Assembly (NCBI RefSeq): GCF_032884065.1
Contig: NC_088867.1
Coordinates: 49,473,317-49,537,316 of the forward strand
DNA: 64,000 nt
Direction: 5' to 3'
Source: Artemia franciscana
Lineage: Eukaryota > Arthropoda > Branchiopoda > Anostraca > Artemiidae
The notes below the pieces were generated by a model. It was not told where the DNA came from and searched no databases. It was given only the letters and a program-made list of their open reading frames with translations. This document shows positions 43,806-54,439 of the stretch, piece by piece (the first letter of the stretch is position 1; each line of letters begins with the position of its first letter). Position numbers and translations under genes: made by a program.

Positions 43806-44435
43806 ATGGATACCCCAGTGAAAGATGCTTTAGAGAAAGAATTCATGGAATGGGAGGCAAAGAAGAAGGCCAAGACTTCTAAGATTAACCCCAAGACAAA
43901 GAAAGCCATCATCCAAAAGCCAGTGCCAAAAAAACAGGATGTCCAACCTAAGAAAAAGGGCAGTGCTGTTGGATACTTTGCTAAATTTGACAGCAATTTC
44001 AAGAGAAACAGTCATGTAAAGACCCTGTTTTCTGATTCTTTGTCTGATGATGACTTTGGTGACTCTGCCACAAAAGGCAATAGTAGCTGTGATAGTGATG
44101 AAAGCCTCCACTGTGGCCTTGAAGACCAAAACGATTTTTTGTGTGACAATGAAGTCCATGTTGGAGATTATGTTCTTGTTTGCGAGGGGGAGATCAAAAA
44201 GAACAAAATTTACTCTGTGGGTGAAGTCCTCTCTGAGTCCAACTTTGACATTGAGCTAATGTATATTAAGAGAATGGTTCCTTTCTACAAGTTCATCAGG
44301 ACCAGTGAAAATTACACTTTCAGCAAGTTGAGTGTCAAAATGAAACTACCTGCTCTGAATATTTCTGGTGGCACAGAAAGACAGGCGGAGCAACTGGTCT
44401 TCCCCATTGACCTGACTGCTTATAATATTAACTAG
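43806..44435 (+). CDS. Transposon-encoded protein, C-terminal-tail type (209 aa)
   Basis: An intact frame starts MDTPVKDALEKEFMEWEAKK and ends DLTAYNIN. Residues 15-65 are lysine-rich (nuclear-signal-like), and 75-115 Ser/Asp-rich. Residues 120-205 contain VHVGDYVLVCEGEIKKNKIY, SVGEVLSES, YKFIRTSENYTFSKL and KLPALNISGGTERQ. This last module (xVGDxVLVxxxxKKxxxYVGxV ... F ... LPxPxxxGxTxR) is the accessory tail that follows the DDE domain in many invertebrate pogo/Tigger-like transposases. No DDE catalytic region or helix-turn-helix lies within the 1.7-kb element, so the protein cannot transpose DNA itself; it is either a remnant or a separately kept module. The start could lie in the former coding middle, since the upstream 230 bp are replaced by the nested LINE. 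Confidence 0.65.
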   Translation: MDTPVKDALEKEFMEWEAKKKAKTSKINPKTKKAIIQKPVPKKQDVQPKKKGSAVGYFAKFDSNFKRNSHVKTLFSDSLSDDDFGDSATKGNSSCDSDESLHCGLEDQNDFLCDNEVHVGDYVLVCEGEIKKNKIYSVGEVLSESNFDIELMYIKRMVPFYKFIRTSENYTFSKLSVKMKLPALNISGGTERQAEQLVFPIDLTAYNIN

Positions 44436-44814
44436 TGTGCCTTGTTCTTTTATTTTCAGTTCATTATTTTTTACTTCCTTACTCATTGAACAAAGTATTC
44501 ATCTTAGCAGTTTGATTGCGCCACTGTTCCAGATGGGTGCACCACTGTTCCAGATGGGGTGTGCCATAGTTCCTGCCTAGTCGGCAACAATGGCGCAAAA
44601 AGTGGCTGTCAGAAAACAAGACTCCATCAAAAACTGGTTCAAAGAAGAAGTGTGAAATAAATCACCAGTGTAGAATAATAAACTGCCTGCACAACAGTTT
44701 AAAAATCATCCAAAAATGTTAATATTTGCCAAAGTTATGATGCTTTGACCTGAAAGTGCGCCACTGTACCCACCTCTCCCAGCATGAAATTCAAAAATAA
44801 TACATCATTAGCAG

Positions 44815-45182
44815 GTTATATTATGTGATTTTATTTGATTATAGACAACCAAAAGTAACAAAGATCTCTGTTGTACATTCATATAGGCCTACCTGGTTTT
44901 AATATACCATATGTTATGTATGCAAGTTGCATGGAACAAGTGAAAGGGAATTGCAAGATTATTGAAATTTAACTTTGCTAGGAAATATATTATAATAAAC
45001 AAGGGTAAAATTTGATATGTGTAAGGTAAGCACAGATTTATACTTTAAACAGTAATACGGGATCAAATGCTAACAGTAAATAAAATATAATGCAAAATAA
45101 CTGCATCAGGCTAGCCTATATAGAGGGGAATGGGTGTACTTAGGGACATTCAGATACATTCTCAGGATATACGTCAGTATTA
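44815..45182. other. Short AT-rich spacer
   Basis: Nothing recognisable between the transposon and TIR element copy 2. Confidence 0.4.
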
Positions 45183-45190
45183 GGGCAGTG

Positions 45191-45803
45191 GGTAAAATTC
45201 TAGTTAATTGACTTCTTGCTATCTCAGAAAGGGTTTAGGTTAGGAAAATGAAATTTTTAGGGATGAATCTACAGACTAAAGTATGTCCTGGGAAGGTATT
45301 ATGAAGCAACTATCTCTACTCCTTCTCTTTCTAGACAGCCCTGGCCTTTGATGACCTTTAAAAATACATGTGTTATAAAAGAATAGATCTTCTGCTTAAT
45401 TGAAGTACAACAAAATTGTTTTAAGCTTCTTAACTTTGCTTAATTCTATTCTATAAGGTTTTAAAGATATGCAAATACATTTCCTAAATTTTGAAAAAAC
45501 ATTGACAAAGCTCAAAATTCTACTCAAATAACAGGAATTGCATTTTCAGAGCTAAAGGCAGAGCTAAAAAGCAACTAGTAACTGAAATTATGGTAAGATG
45601 TTGTTTTGTCAAAATTTCAATAGGTATAGACCTGTAATGTAGGCAAATTTCACAGCTCTCCAGAGGGAGAAGGAGTGGAGGTGGGTACTTTAAAATTCCT
45701 TCCCAGGACATGCTTTAGTCTGTAGACCCATCCCTGAAAGTTTCATTTCCCTAACCTAAACCTTTTCTAAGATAGCGAGATGTCAATTAACTAGAATTTT
45801 ACT
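45191..45803. mobile_element. TIR element family A, copy 2
   Basis: The left arm GGTAAAATTCTAGTTAATTG and the inverted right arm pair over about 150 bp (both include GGTTAGGAAAATGAAA and GACTAAAGTATGTCCTGGGA). Flanks gggcagtg and gggcaatg form an 8-bp target duplication with one mismatch. The 613-bp body has no frame and is about 85% like 53245-54006. Confidence 0.88.
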
Positions 45804-45819
45804 GGGCAATGTACTGCTT

Positions 45820-47300
45820 TTATTTATTTGGCATATTTCCTTCTCAAGATCCTAACCACAAAACAATTAACCTGGTGATTGGTCTATTATATTGTAGACT
45901 GGCCTATGTCTGAGTAGTATAGACTACGGCCTAGTCTATGACACAAGCCCTAAGAACTGTTGGCCATCAAAGAGTTGTTTTGGTCTAATGCACTTTTTAT
46001 AAACTAGGTCAGAAGCCATTGAGTCTTTTCTAATTCAAATTACCCAAATATAAGACCGTTGGTATGAATCCCCAGTGAAATACTGTCTTGGTAATGTTTA
46101 TTACAGCAGATAACCTCTGTTTGCTTTTGTTATCTGAGCTCATCTTTCAATTCCTAAGAAGTAGATGTTATTTCTGCTTCTAGATCAATCTGGTTTTCTT
46201 CCACTATTTGAAAACAGCATAGTTGTATGCCAAACCATGAGCCGTAAAAACTATTACTTTTTCGGCATAATCAAACTTTGTTTATTTCCTGAGATAACTC
46301 CGAGACCACTCTATAAATTCGCGTATACCTTTGAAATTTACATTAATCATAAACAAGAAGCCTAAACTGCTGTACCTTAATATTTTCAAATAATATTAAT
46401 CTGCCTATTATGCAATACTATAACTTCTATTCTAAAAAAATGATCAAAACCGTTCCAGTAGTATCCAAATTTTTGAAGACAATAGCCAAATTGAAAGTTT
46501 GTGTAAAAGCTCTAGTGCCAAGAGCCGTATGCCTTCAACTGGAAAAAGGTAACAAGGGAGTTCACACTATCAGAAGTTGAGGCATCTATTGCTATTTTTA
46601 AAAGCTGATTGTGAGTGGAATGCAGCCAAACCTCTCTTTGTGTTTGTTTTTGTCTTGTTAGAAAGTCAAAATCAACATTGAATTATTTCTTAGCATTTTT
46701 AAATATTACGTATAGATTCAAGTATGGAAAAGGAAACTATTGTTATAGACCTCCGGCTATTCTAATTTTAGAAAATTCTGTTGTAAATCTTCAATCTGAT
46801 AAATTAATCACAAGCATAAGGCTTGAAAGGTCAATGCTGCTCAATTAACTGATGTACACGCAGAATACATTATGAGTGTTACACATATACCAAATTTTGC
46901 TTTTTCGACAATTTTAACGACAATGTGGCTCAGTCACAAGATGGCCAATCGTAAGGGCTTACATGAGATGCATAACAATTAGTGTTGTAATAGGTAAAAT
47001 TGGTCACAGTGAAATTTGGTATTTTACTTATCTTACCATAATTTTACGGACCCCCGTAAAATTGGTATTTTACCTATTTTATATCATTTACATAGTTAAA
47101 GTATTTAAGTGATATTTTACGTATTTTATCGGTATCTTACATATTTCACCAATATATTTTACGACGTTTCAAAGGTTTCAGAATATAAAAAAACGCAAAG
47201 AGGCGGACAGAAAAAGGATTGTGCTGTGTTGTTTTGTGTATAGCTGTTCCTCGGTTTAAAAGGCCGTCTTTCTGACTTACGTCTCTTGTTATCAGAAAGA
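45820..47300. other. AT-rich sequence without supported gene
   Basis: Near 47000-47160 a GGTATTTTACxTATTTTA phrase recurs five or six times irregularly, a decayed short-period repeat. The frames at 46165-46365 and 46615-46848 carry no known motif. Confidence 0.4.
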
Positions 47301-47311
47301 TAAAATGTATT

Positions 47312-50300
47312 ATTCTACTCCAAAAGGAGCGCCTTAGCTTCGCCTCGAGTTAAACTGAGATAGACGCGTGCAATCACCTCAATTGACCAAAACCAAAACC
47401 ATTTGACGTTCGCATTCGCTTTGATTCAGATCAAATTAAATAATGAGTGATAGTGAAATAGGGATTGGATTGTTGGACAGTTTAGTTGATGAAGATTATG
47501 AATGTGGAAGGCGATATAAAGCTCATTCGCATCGCATAATACTCTCAAGTGAGAGTGATAGTGATCATAGAACAAATAATGGCTCTCAGAGCCCAGAGTT
47601 TCAAACTCATGCTTGATAAGGCTCTTGGAGCCCACAAATAGGTTCTAGAACCATAAGAACTGGCTCCATGAGCCCCGCAAAAATCCATGACAAAAAACGG
47701 AAGGCTTCTCAGGAAAAGCGAAAAGGTAAAAGATTAAAAGAAAACACGTCAAATGACTCTCTATTCAAAAAGATTTCTGAGGAACGTTCTGGTAACAAAG
47801 AGGGTCCCAAGATCCATAAAAAAAACTTGCCAAAGTTGCAAACAGAGCTTTCTCCGAGCCTTTGGAAATAGGGAAGCCAAAAGATTTATTTTAGCACCAC
47901 CCTAGGCCTGCGAGTACAGATAAAATTGTTGTTCCCAAGGTAAATAGTGATATTTGGGCCATTCTCTCAGCACGTGCTAAGCAAAGGGATGCTAAGCCAC
48001 TTCATGTGCAGCGGACAATTGTTCACTCAACCTTTTGTGTTTTAGAGGCAGTAAATGATATTCTTGAGCTCGAAAATGAGCATATCAAAGAAAAGATTCT
48101 TAAGAACCTAACAGATGCAGTTGACATGCTTGGCCTCACCAATTATGATTTAAGTCTAAAAAGACGCCATGCGATGAAATTCGAGGTGAGCCCAGATCCC
48201 ATGGTAGCATCCGCTTTATGCGCTCCCGAAGTCAAAGTCACGGAGCTTCTTTTTGGCAAAGATGTTGCCAAAACAACGTTCAAAGCCAAATCCGGGGCGG
48301 ATTTGAAAAAATCATTTGGAAGACCAAAAACCGTGCAAGAGGGGGCCTACCGTTATTGCCGATAGCAGAACGAGGCTCCCTGTCCATTTTATCGCAAAAA
48401 GCAGATCCGGGACCTTCAGGAGAGGCAAAAATTCCAGAATTTTCAGAAAAGGAATCGCAAATAGTTGGTATGTACCATTTAACACACCCTAGCATCGATT
48501 TTTTATGATTTTGTTGTAAATTTCAATAGGAAGTCAAAACATTTGGTTAATAATTTTAAAGCGGGAAGAATTAGTAAGTTTATCTCAAAATGGCAGTCAA
48601 TAACAAGTGATTTGAATATTTTGAATGTTGTGGCTTCAGGCTATAGGATTAAATTCGAGAAAAGACCATTAAAAGCTTTGGTAACAAAAAACAAAAGTTT
48701 TACGTCTGAAGAAATGCAGGCAGAAATCTGACGAAAATGAGTTGATATTTTATTGCATAAAGGAGTTATTATTAAAGTACCCGAGTTCAGAATAAAAGAA
48801 ATACTTTGTGTTTCTCCCGTTTTTACGGACCAAAAGAAAGATGGGTCTTCTCGGTTCATTCTGAATCTTAAAAGACTAAACAAAAGCATTAAATTTTACC
48901 ATTTTTAAATGGAAAGTGTTCAGTCTGCGGTTCTTTTAATGACAAAAAATTTTTATATGGCTTCTGTTGACCTTGTCGATTTTTATTATTCATGCCCTGT
49001 TGATTTTAATGATCAATTGTGGCTTATTTCTGAAATAGACTGTTGTTATACTTTCACATCTATGCCAAACGGCTTTTCCTCTGCCCCAAGGGTTCTTACG
49101 AAGTTTATGAAGCCTGTTTTCTCCCTTCTTTGACGAAAAAGTTGTTGTCAATTGTTTATTTACATGATACCCTTCTTCTGGGAAGGTCATTTTTAGAATG
49201 TCAAAACAATGTCTATATTCACCCGGGGAAGTCAGTTCTCATTTGAAGTCAAAGAATAGAGTTTCTGGCTTTTTTTGCTAGATTCGCAATTAATGCGTAT
49301 TTTCCTACCGGAAAGAAAAATTAAAAAGGTTCTAGATTTAGTTTCAAAAATTCTTCGTCAAGAATCGACTACGATTCAAAATTTGGCCGAAACTCTAGGT
49401 GTTCTTGTTTCAACCTTCCCAGCAGTGGAATTAGGGCTTTTATATTACCGGAAAGCGGAATCGTTGAAAAGTCAAGCACTAAGGCACACGAAGGGTGATT
49501 TTGCGGCTAGGCTAACTTTAACATCCGATGTAGTTTCGGAATTGCAATGGTGGTTGAATATTGACAATCATGCTTCTAAAGCAATTGAGCCTAGTTCAAT
49601 TGACAAATATTTGTGCAGTGATGCATCCAAATTAGGCTGGGCACTCGTGGATGAATATTCCATGAGAACAGCCACAGGTGAATGGTCCTCAGAAGAGAAG
49701 GGATTTGAGATCAATGTTTTAGAAATGAATGCCGTTTATTTGGGATTAAAGTGTTTTCCTCAGGATATTAAGGGCACTCATGTCCGGCTTCGCTCAGGTA
49801 ATATAACCACAGTAGCTTAGATAAATAAAATTAGAGGATTAAAATATGAATTTTGCAACTATTTTGCCAATAGGATCTGGCAGCTAGTATTGCAGGGCAA
49901 AGGGTGGATATCTGCAGAGCATGTGCCAGGAGTTGCTAATATCGCGGACAAAGCATCTCGAAAATTTGAAGATGAAAAAAAAATGAAATTGGATTCTAGA
50001 ATATTCATTATTTTGCATTCGTTGGTATGTCAGTCGATAGATATTGATCTGTTTGCAACTATATTAAATTTTCAGATTAAACCATTTGTTTTTTGGAAAC
50101 CAGATCCAGAATTTTTTTTCGTAGATGCATTTGCAATGAGTTGGGAGCTTCATTTCTTTTATGCTTTCCCCCCATTTAGCTTACTTCTGAGGACCCTTCA
50201 GAAGGTAGAGACAGATCAGGCAACTGGTATTTTGATTTTCCCAAACTGGACCACACAAGTTTGGTATCACTTACTATTAAAGCTCTTAATAGGAAGTCCT

Positions 50301-51823
50301 CTACTTTTACCAAATGATACTTTTACTTTGTCTCTTCCACAGAAACCGACCTTACACCATCCATTGTCCAAAACGTTACGCCTAGTGGCTTGTGTCGTCT
50401 CCAGCAAGGGCTTCACCACCAAGGATAATCTCCTTCCACAGTCGATATTATCATAGATGGATGACGGGATTCAACTAAGCGCAAGTACAGGGTTCAAATT
50501 GAAAAATGGATCGAATTTTGTGGAAGAAACACAATCCAGGCCTTGGAGGCAACTGTACCGGAGACTTTGACCTTTCTTATGGAACTGTTTCACTCAGGTG
50601 TTGGATATAGTGCTATTAATACTGCGAAGAGTGCTTTATCCGCAATTTTACCAAGCCTTCCGTTACGCAGTAATCACATCATCAAGAAATACATGAGAGG
50701 TGTCTTTAATAGAAGGCCTAGTCTACCCAAGATTTCTAGTGTTTGAAATGTAAAATGTGTATTCGATTTATTTAGATTGCCAGCTTGGGATATCGAGAAT
50801 CTTAAATTAAAGACACTAACACAAAAATTAGCAGTTTTATTGATTTTATCGGCTTGTGAAAGAGTTCAGTTTTTGGCCAGTTTGTCACTACATAATATGA
50901 TACATAATGGCAATGGGAGTTTCGATTTTCAAATTAATGCATTATTAAAAACAACGAAACCGGGTAACCACAAATCAGTAATTAAATTTCCACCTTTTCA
51001 AGAGTCGTCCCTTTGTCCGGTGACGCACCTAGCTGGGTATATTAGAATAACGTCATACCTGAATAGAGACGACGCACTTTTTCTTACATATCGTAAGCCT
51101 TATACCGCTGCGTCTAAGTCATCTATTTCTAGATGGATAAAAGAAGTGTTATTTCTTGAAGGTATAGATACCAGTGTTTATAGTGCTCATAGCACACGGT
51201 CTGCCTCAACGTCCCATATAAAAGAAAGAGGAGTTGATGTGGACCAGATCATAAGATATGCAGGCTGGACAAATGCCAAACGTTTGCAAGGTTCTACAAT
51301 AAACCAATTGAAAGTGGAAAACAGTTATCTCTCTTTTAAAGTTACTCATCGCATTCTGTTAAATTGGAATTATCTTACTATAAATGAATTTTTGTACAGC
51401 GGCCTCTTTTTTTATTGAATAGGGCTATTATTGGTCATTAGTGTTGGTTTAGCTCAAGCTGAACTTTAAAATCTCAGTTTAACTCGAGGCGAAGCTAAGG
51501 CGCTCCTTTTTGAGTAGAATTGATAAATTAAACGAAAACTTACCAAGTTTGATTGTAATTTTACTCCAAAGAAGGAGCACCAGCGTTGCTGAGAGTTCAA
51601 CTGCCCTCCCAATTTCCCTTCCCGTTGAACTCTCAGCGTTTCATCATAAGCTTAACCACCGCATACTACAACGACTTTAAAATACTCGTTTTGGTTTTGG
51701 TCAATTGAGGCGATTGCACGCGTCTATCTCAGTTGAACTCTCAGCTACGCTGGCGCTCCTTCTTTGGAGTAGAATTACAATCAAACTTCAAACTTGGTAA
51801 GTTTTCCTTTAATTTATCAATTT
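47312..51823 (+). mobile_element. DIRS-type (tyrosine recombinase) retroelement fossil
   Basis: Identified by content and end structure. Parts, roughly: left terminal repeat 47312-47402; gag-like region about 47440-48500; reverse transcriptase and RNase H region about 48540-50450; tyrosine recombinase region about 50460-51418; internal complementary region 51471-51603; right terminal repeat 51692-51823. The terminal repeats are inverted to each other (GCGTGCAATCACCTCAATTG against CAATTGAGGCGATTGCACGC). The internal region is complementary to the two outer ends joined head to tail, the DIRS-1 arrangement. No target duplication is seen, as expected for recombinase insertion. The coding part is broken, with something like ten breaks, while the termini look whole. 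I judge it moderately old, and inert. Confidence 0.88.
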
Positions 51824-53236
51824 TACAGATAATCATAATTTCAAAATGTTGAAATATTAGCTGAAATAAAATTATAGTAGTTCTGTGAATTGTTAAGGAT
51901 AAAGAGGGCTACAAGGACAATTGACATATGACGAAAAAAATTATATAGCTGAGAAAAATGGTGGTAATATCAGCCAGCAGAAAAAAAAGCAAAAATGATA
52001 GAGGCAGGTATTTTGTCAGGGGCTTCGGCCCGGAGTGCTAAATAAACCAGACTTTTCGAAGTAGCTCCAGCTGTGCAGAAAAAAAGACTAAATCACACAA
52101 ACCAAAAAACCAGGCCAGAATAATGAAAGACTATTCATCAATTCCAATTGGCTAAAATTCTCTACTTAGCGATTGACTTAGCTTGTCTAATGACTGAATT
52201 TTTATTAAAATGTGGAGAGATGATTTAAATTGAAGAAAAATGTTATTTGAATCCTTTACTTTTTAGTTATTTGAAATTAGGTTTACAGGAACATCTCCAA
52301 CATCTGTATTTAAAGCAAGGTCTCTACTTGTGGATTTTTTTTTTCAATTGCCTTTCTAAGAGAATGTGGGATGCCATTTGCTTCAAATATTAAAGCTGCT
52401 TCATAAACTATATGATCTGGATTTTCAACAATGTGGAGGGCAAAAGCAGAATCAATATTCTCATTTCATTTGAAATTTCACATCTAAGAAAATTAGATAT
52501 AGATATGATTTTAAAGGTTATCGGAAGAAAAGAGTAACAAATACTTAGATATTGATATCGAACTATCCACTAAATATTAAATCATATTAAATTACTACAT
52601 TTTATCAGTAATATATATATATAAAGTTTTGAACAAAAGTAAAATATGCATCAAATTTTCGTTTCACAAGACCTGATATCTTATACGCCCATTGTATTTT
52701 TTTTCTCGTTTCGGCTATATACGCTATATATGCTAATAACGCTATAATAGTCTTCAATAAGGATGTAATAGCATTCACTATCTTTGGGCTAGTCTGGGCT
52801 ATTTTCTGGCCAGTCATTGTATTTATCTGGGTTATTCTTTCTGCTGAAAACCTGGCAGCTAAGTTTGTACACATATTCAAACATTTAAAAGTTTAAAACA
52901 AGGCCAATTGTCTAGAAATTTCTTACTTTTGAAGATATGAAAGACTTGGGTTTTCTGGTATGCAAGTTGATACCTAGTTCTGCATTATCTTAGACAATAT
53001 TGTAGGATTAACGGGTTAGGAGAGTGCATGTTTAGGCTAGCCTATATTGAGTAAACATATAGCACTGGCTAGGATATGGGCTAAATCAGATAGATAGAAA
53101 GAAATATAACATTAGATTTCTAATTAAACTTAGTCCCAAAAGATTATAAACTACCATTATGGCTTTCTCCTATGACAATCTGTAGAAACCAGCCTTCTAG
53201 ACACTTACAAAAAGGTTGGCTTACTCAGTTACTGGA
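51824..53236. other. AT-rich sequence without supported gene
   Basis: No repeat with clear ends. The minus-strand frame at 52605-52880 (91 codons) has a hydrophobic alanine/isoleucine centre but no recognisable family. Treated as unproven. Confidence 0.4.
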
Positions 53237-53244
53237 CAAAGGCC

Positions 53245-54006
53245 AGTAAAATTCTAGTTGATTGACTTTTGGCTATCTTGAAAGGGGGTTAGGTTAGGAA
53301 AATGAAACTGTCAGGGATGAGTCTAAAGGCTAAAGTATGTCCTGGAAAGGTATTTTGAGGTACCCACCTCCACTCCTCCCTCTAGAGGGCCCTGACCTTT
53401 GATGACCTTAAAAATAAGTGTGTTATAAAAATGAAACCTTGCAAAATAGATCTTCTGTTTGAATCAAGTACAACAAAGTTTTTTTCATCTTCACAACTTT
53501 GCTCAATCCCAATTTGTGAGGTTTTAAAGATATGCAAATACATTTCCTAAATTTTGAAAAAAAAAACATTGATATGGCTTGAAATTCTACTCAAATAACA
53601 AGAATAGCATTTTCAGAACTAAAGGCAGAGAAAAGACAACTTCAAAATACCTTTCTGGGACATACTTTAGCCTTTAGACCCATCCCTGAAAATTTCAGTT
53701 TCTTAACCTAACCCCTTTCTGAGATAGCCCAAAGTCAACCAACTAGAATTTTACTAGAATTGCATTTTCTGAACTAAAGGCAGCAAAAAAGCAACAAGTA
53801 ACTGAAAATTAAGGTAAAATGTTGTTTTTTCAGACTTGTCATGTAGGCATATTTTAGGGCCTTCTAGAGGGAGAAGGAGTAGAGGTGGGTACTTTAAAAT
53901 ACCTTCCTGGGATATACTTTAGCCTGTAGACCCATTCCTGAAAATTTTATTTCCTAACCTAAACCCTTTCTGAGATAGCAAGAAGTCAATTAACTAGAAT
54001 TTTACC
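53245..54006. mobile_element. TIR element family A, copy 3
   Basis: It is bounded by a perfect 8-bp direct repeat caaaggcc (53237-53244 and 54007-54014). Left end AGTAAAATTCTAGTTGATTG, right end the inverse CTAGAATTTTACC. Arms pair for about 150 bp, and a second partial inner arm (53640-53760) suggests internal duplication. No coding frame. Confidence 0.9.
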
Positions 54007-54018
54007 CAAAGGCCTTCC

Positions 54019-54372
54019 AGTAAATGTATCACAGTTCATATTATTGACTTACCAATAAAGTGAACATACCAATTTATGCCTTTTTTAAGCACTTTTTGAC
54101 CTAACCTAACTATAAATAATTTTGGCACTGAGAAAATTTTGTCAAAAACTGCCAAGAAAACAGCACTGAAAAAACATATTATTATTTTCTCAAAAATGAC
54201 TGATAACTCATACTTTAATTGAAAATTTGTCATTTTGAAGAGCTCATAAAGTGCTTAAATTTGAATTTGCAATAGAAGTGATTATAATATTTGTAAAGAA
54301 CATAAAAACAGGCATTAAGCAATATGTTCAGTTTATTGGTAAGTCAATAATATGAACTGTGATATGTTTACC
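54019..54372. mobile_element. TIR element family B, short copy
   Basis: Inverted ends of about 58 bp: AGTAAATGTATCACAGTTCA through TTACCAATAAAGTGAACAT, and the reverse complement at 54312-54372. Flanks ggccttcc and agccttct give a probable 8-bp duplication (6 of 8). It abuts TIR element A copy 3. The first bases (AGTAAA) are shared with family A. Confidence 0.75.
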
Positions 54373-54439
54373 AGCCTTCTTATTGATTTGATTCTTCTCA
54401 ACATTCAACAATTTCCCACATAATCAGCTTTGTTTTAAA

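Larger units (their letters stand above)
43097..44780. mobile_element. DNA transposon with 24-bp TIRs and iterated subterminal motif
   Basis: The left end GGGAGAGGTGGGTACAGTGG (continuing CGCA) at 43097 and the inverted right end at 44757-44780 match over 24 bp without mismatch. The core word CAGTGGCGCA recurs in variants near both ends: 43111, 43130, 43454, 43482 on the left, and inverted at 44515, 44540, 44564 (degenerate), 44587 and 44755 on the right. Flanks are not clear; AG on both sides could be a 2-bp duplication or chance. It contains the frame at 43806-44435 and a nested LINE 3' end. It is probably an internally deleted pogo/Tigger-like element. Confidence 0.8.

Noticed and set aside
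52605-52880. 91-codon minus-strand frame with a possible membrane segment
   Set aside because: No family recognised, and several internal AG/GT sites make exon limits arbitrary.
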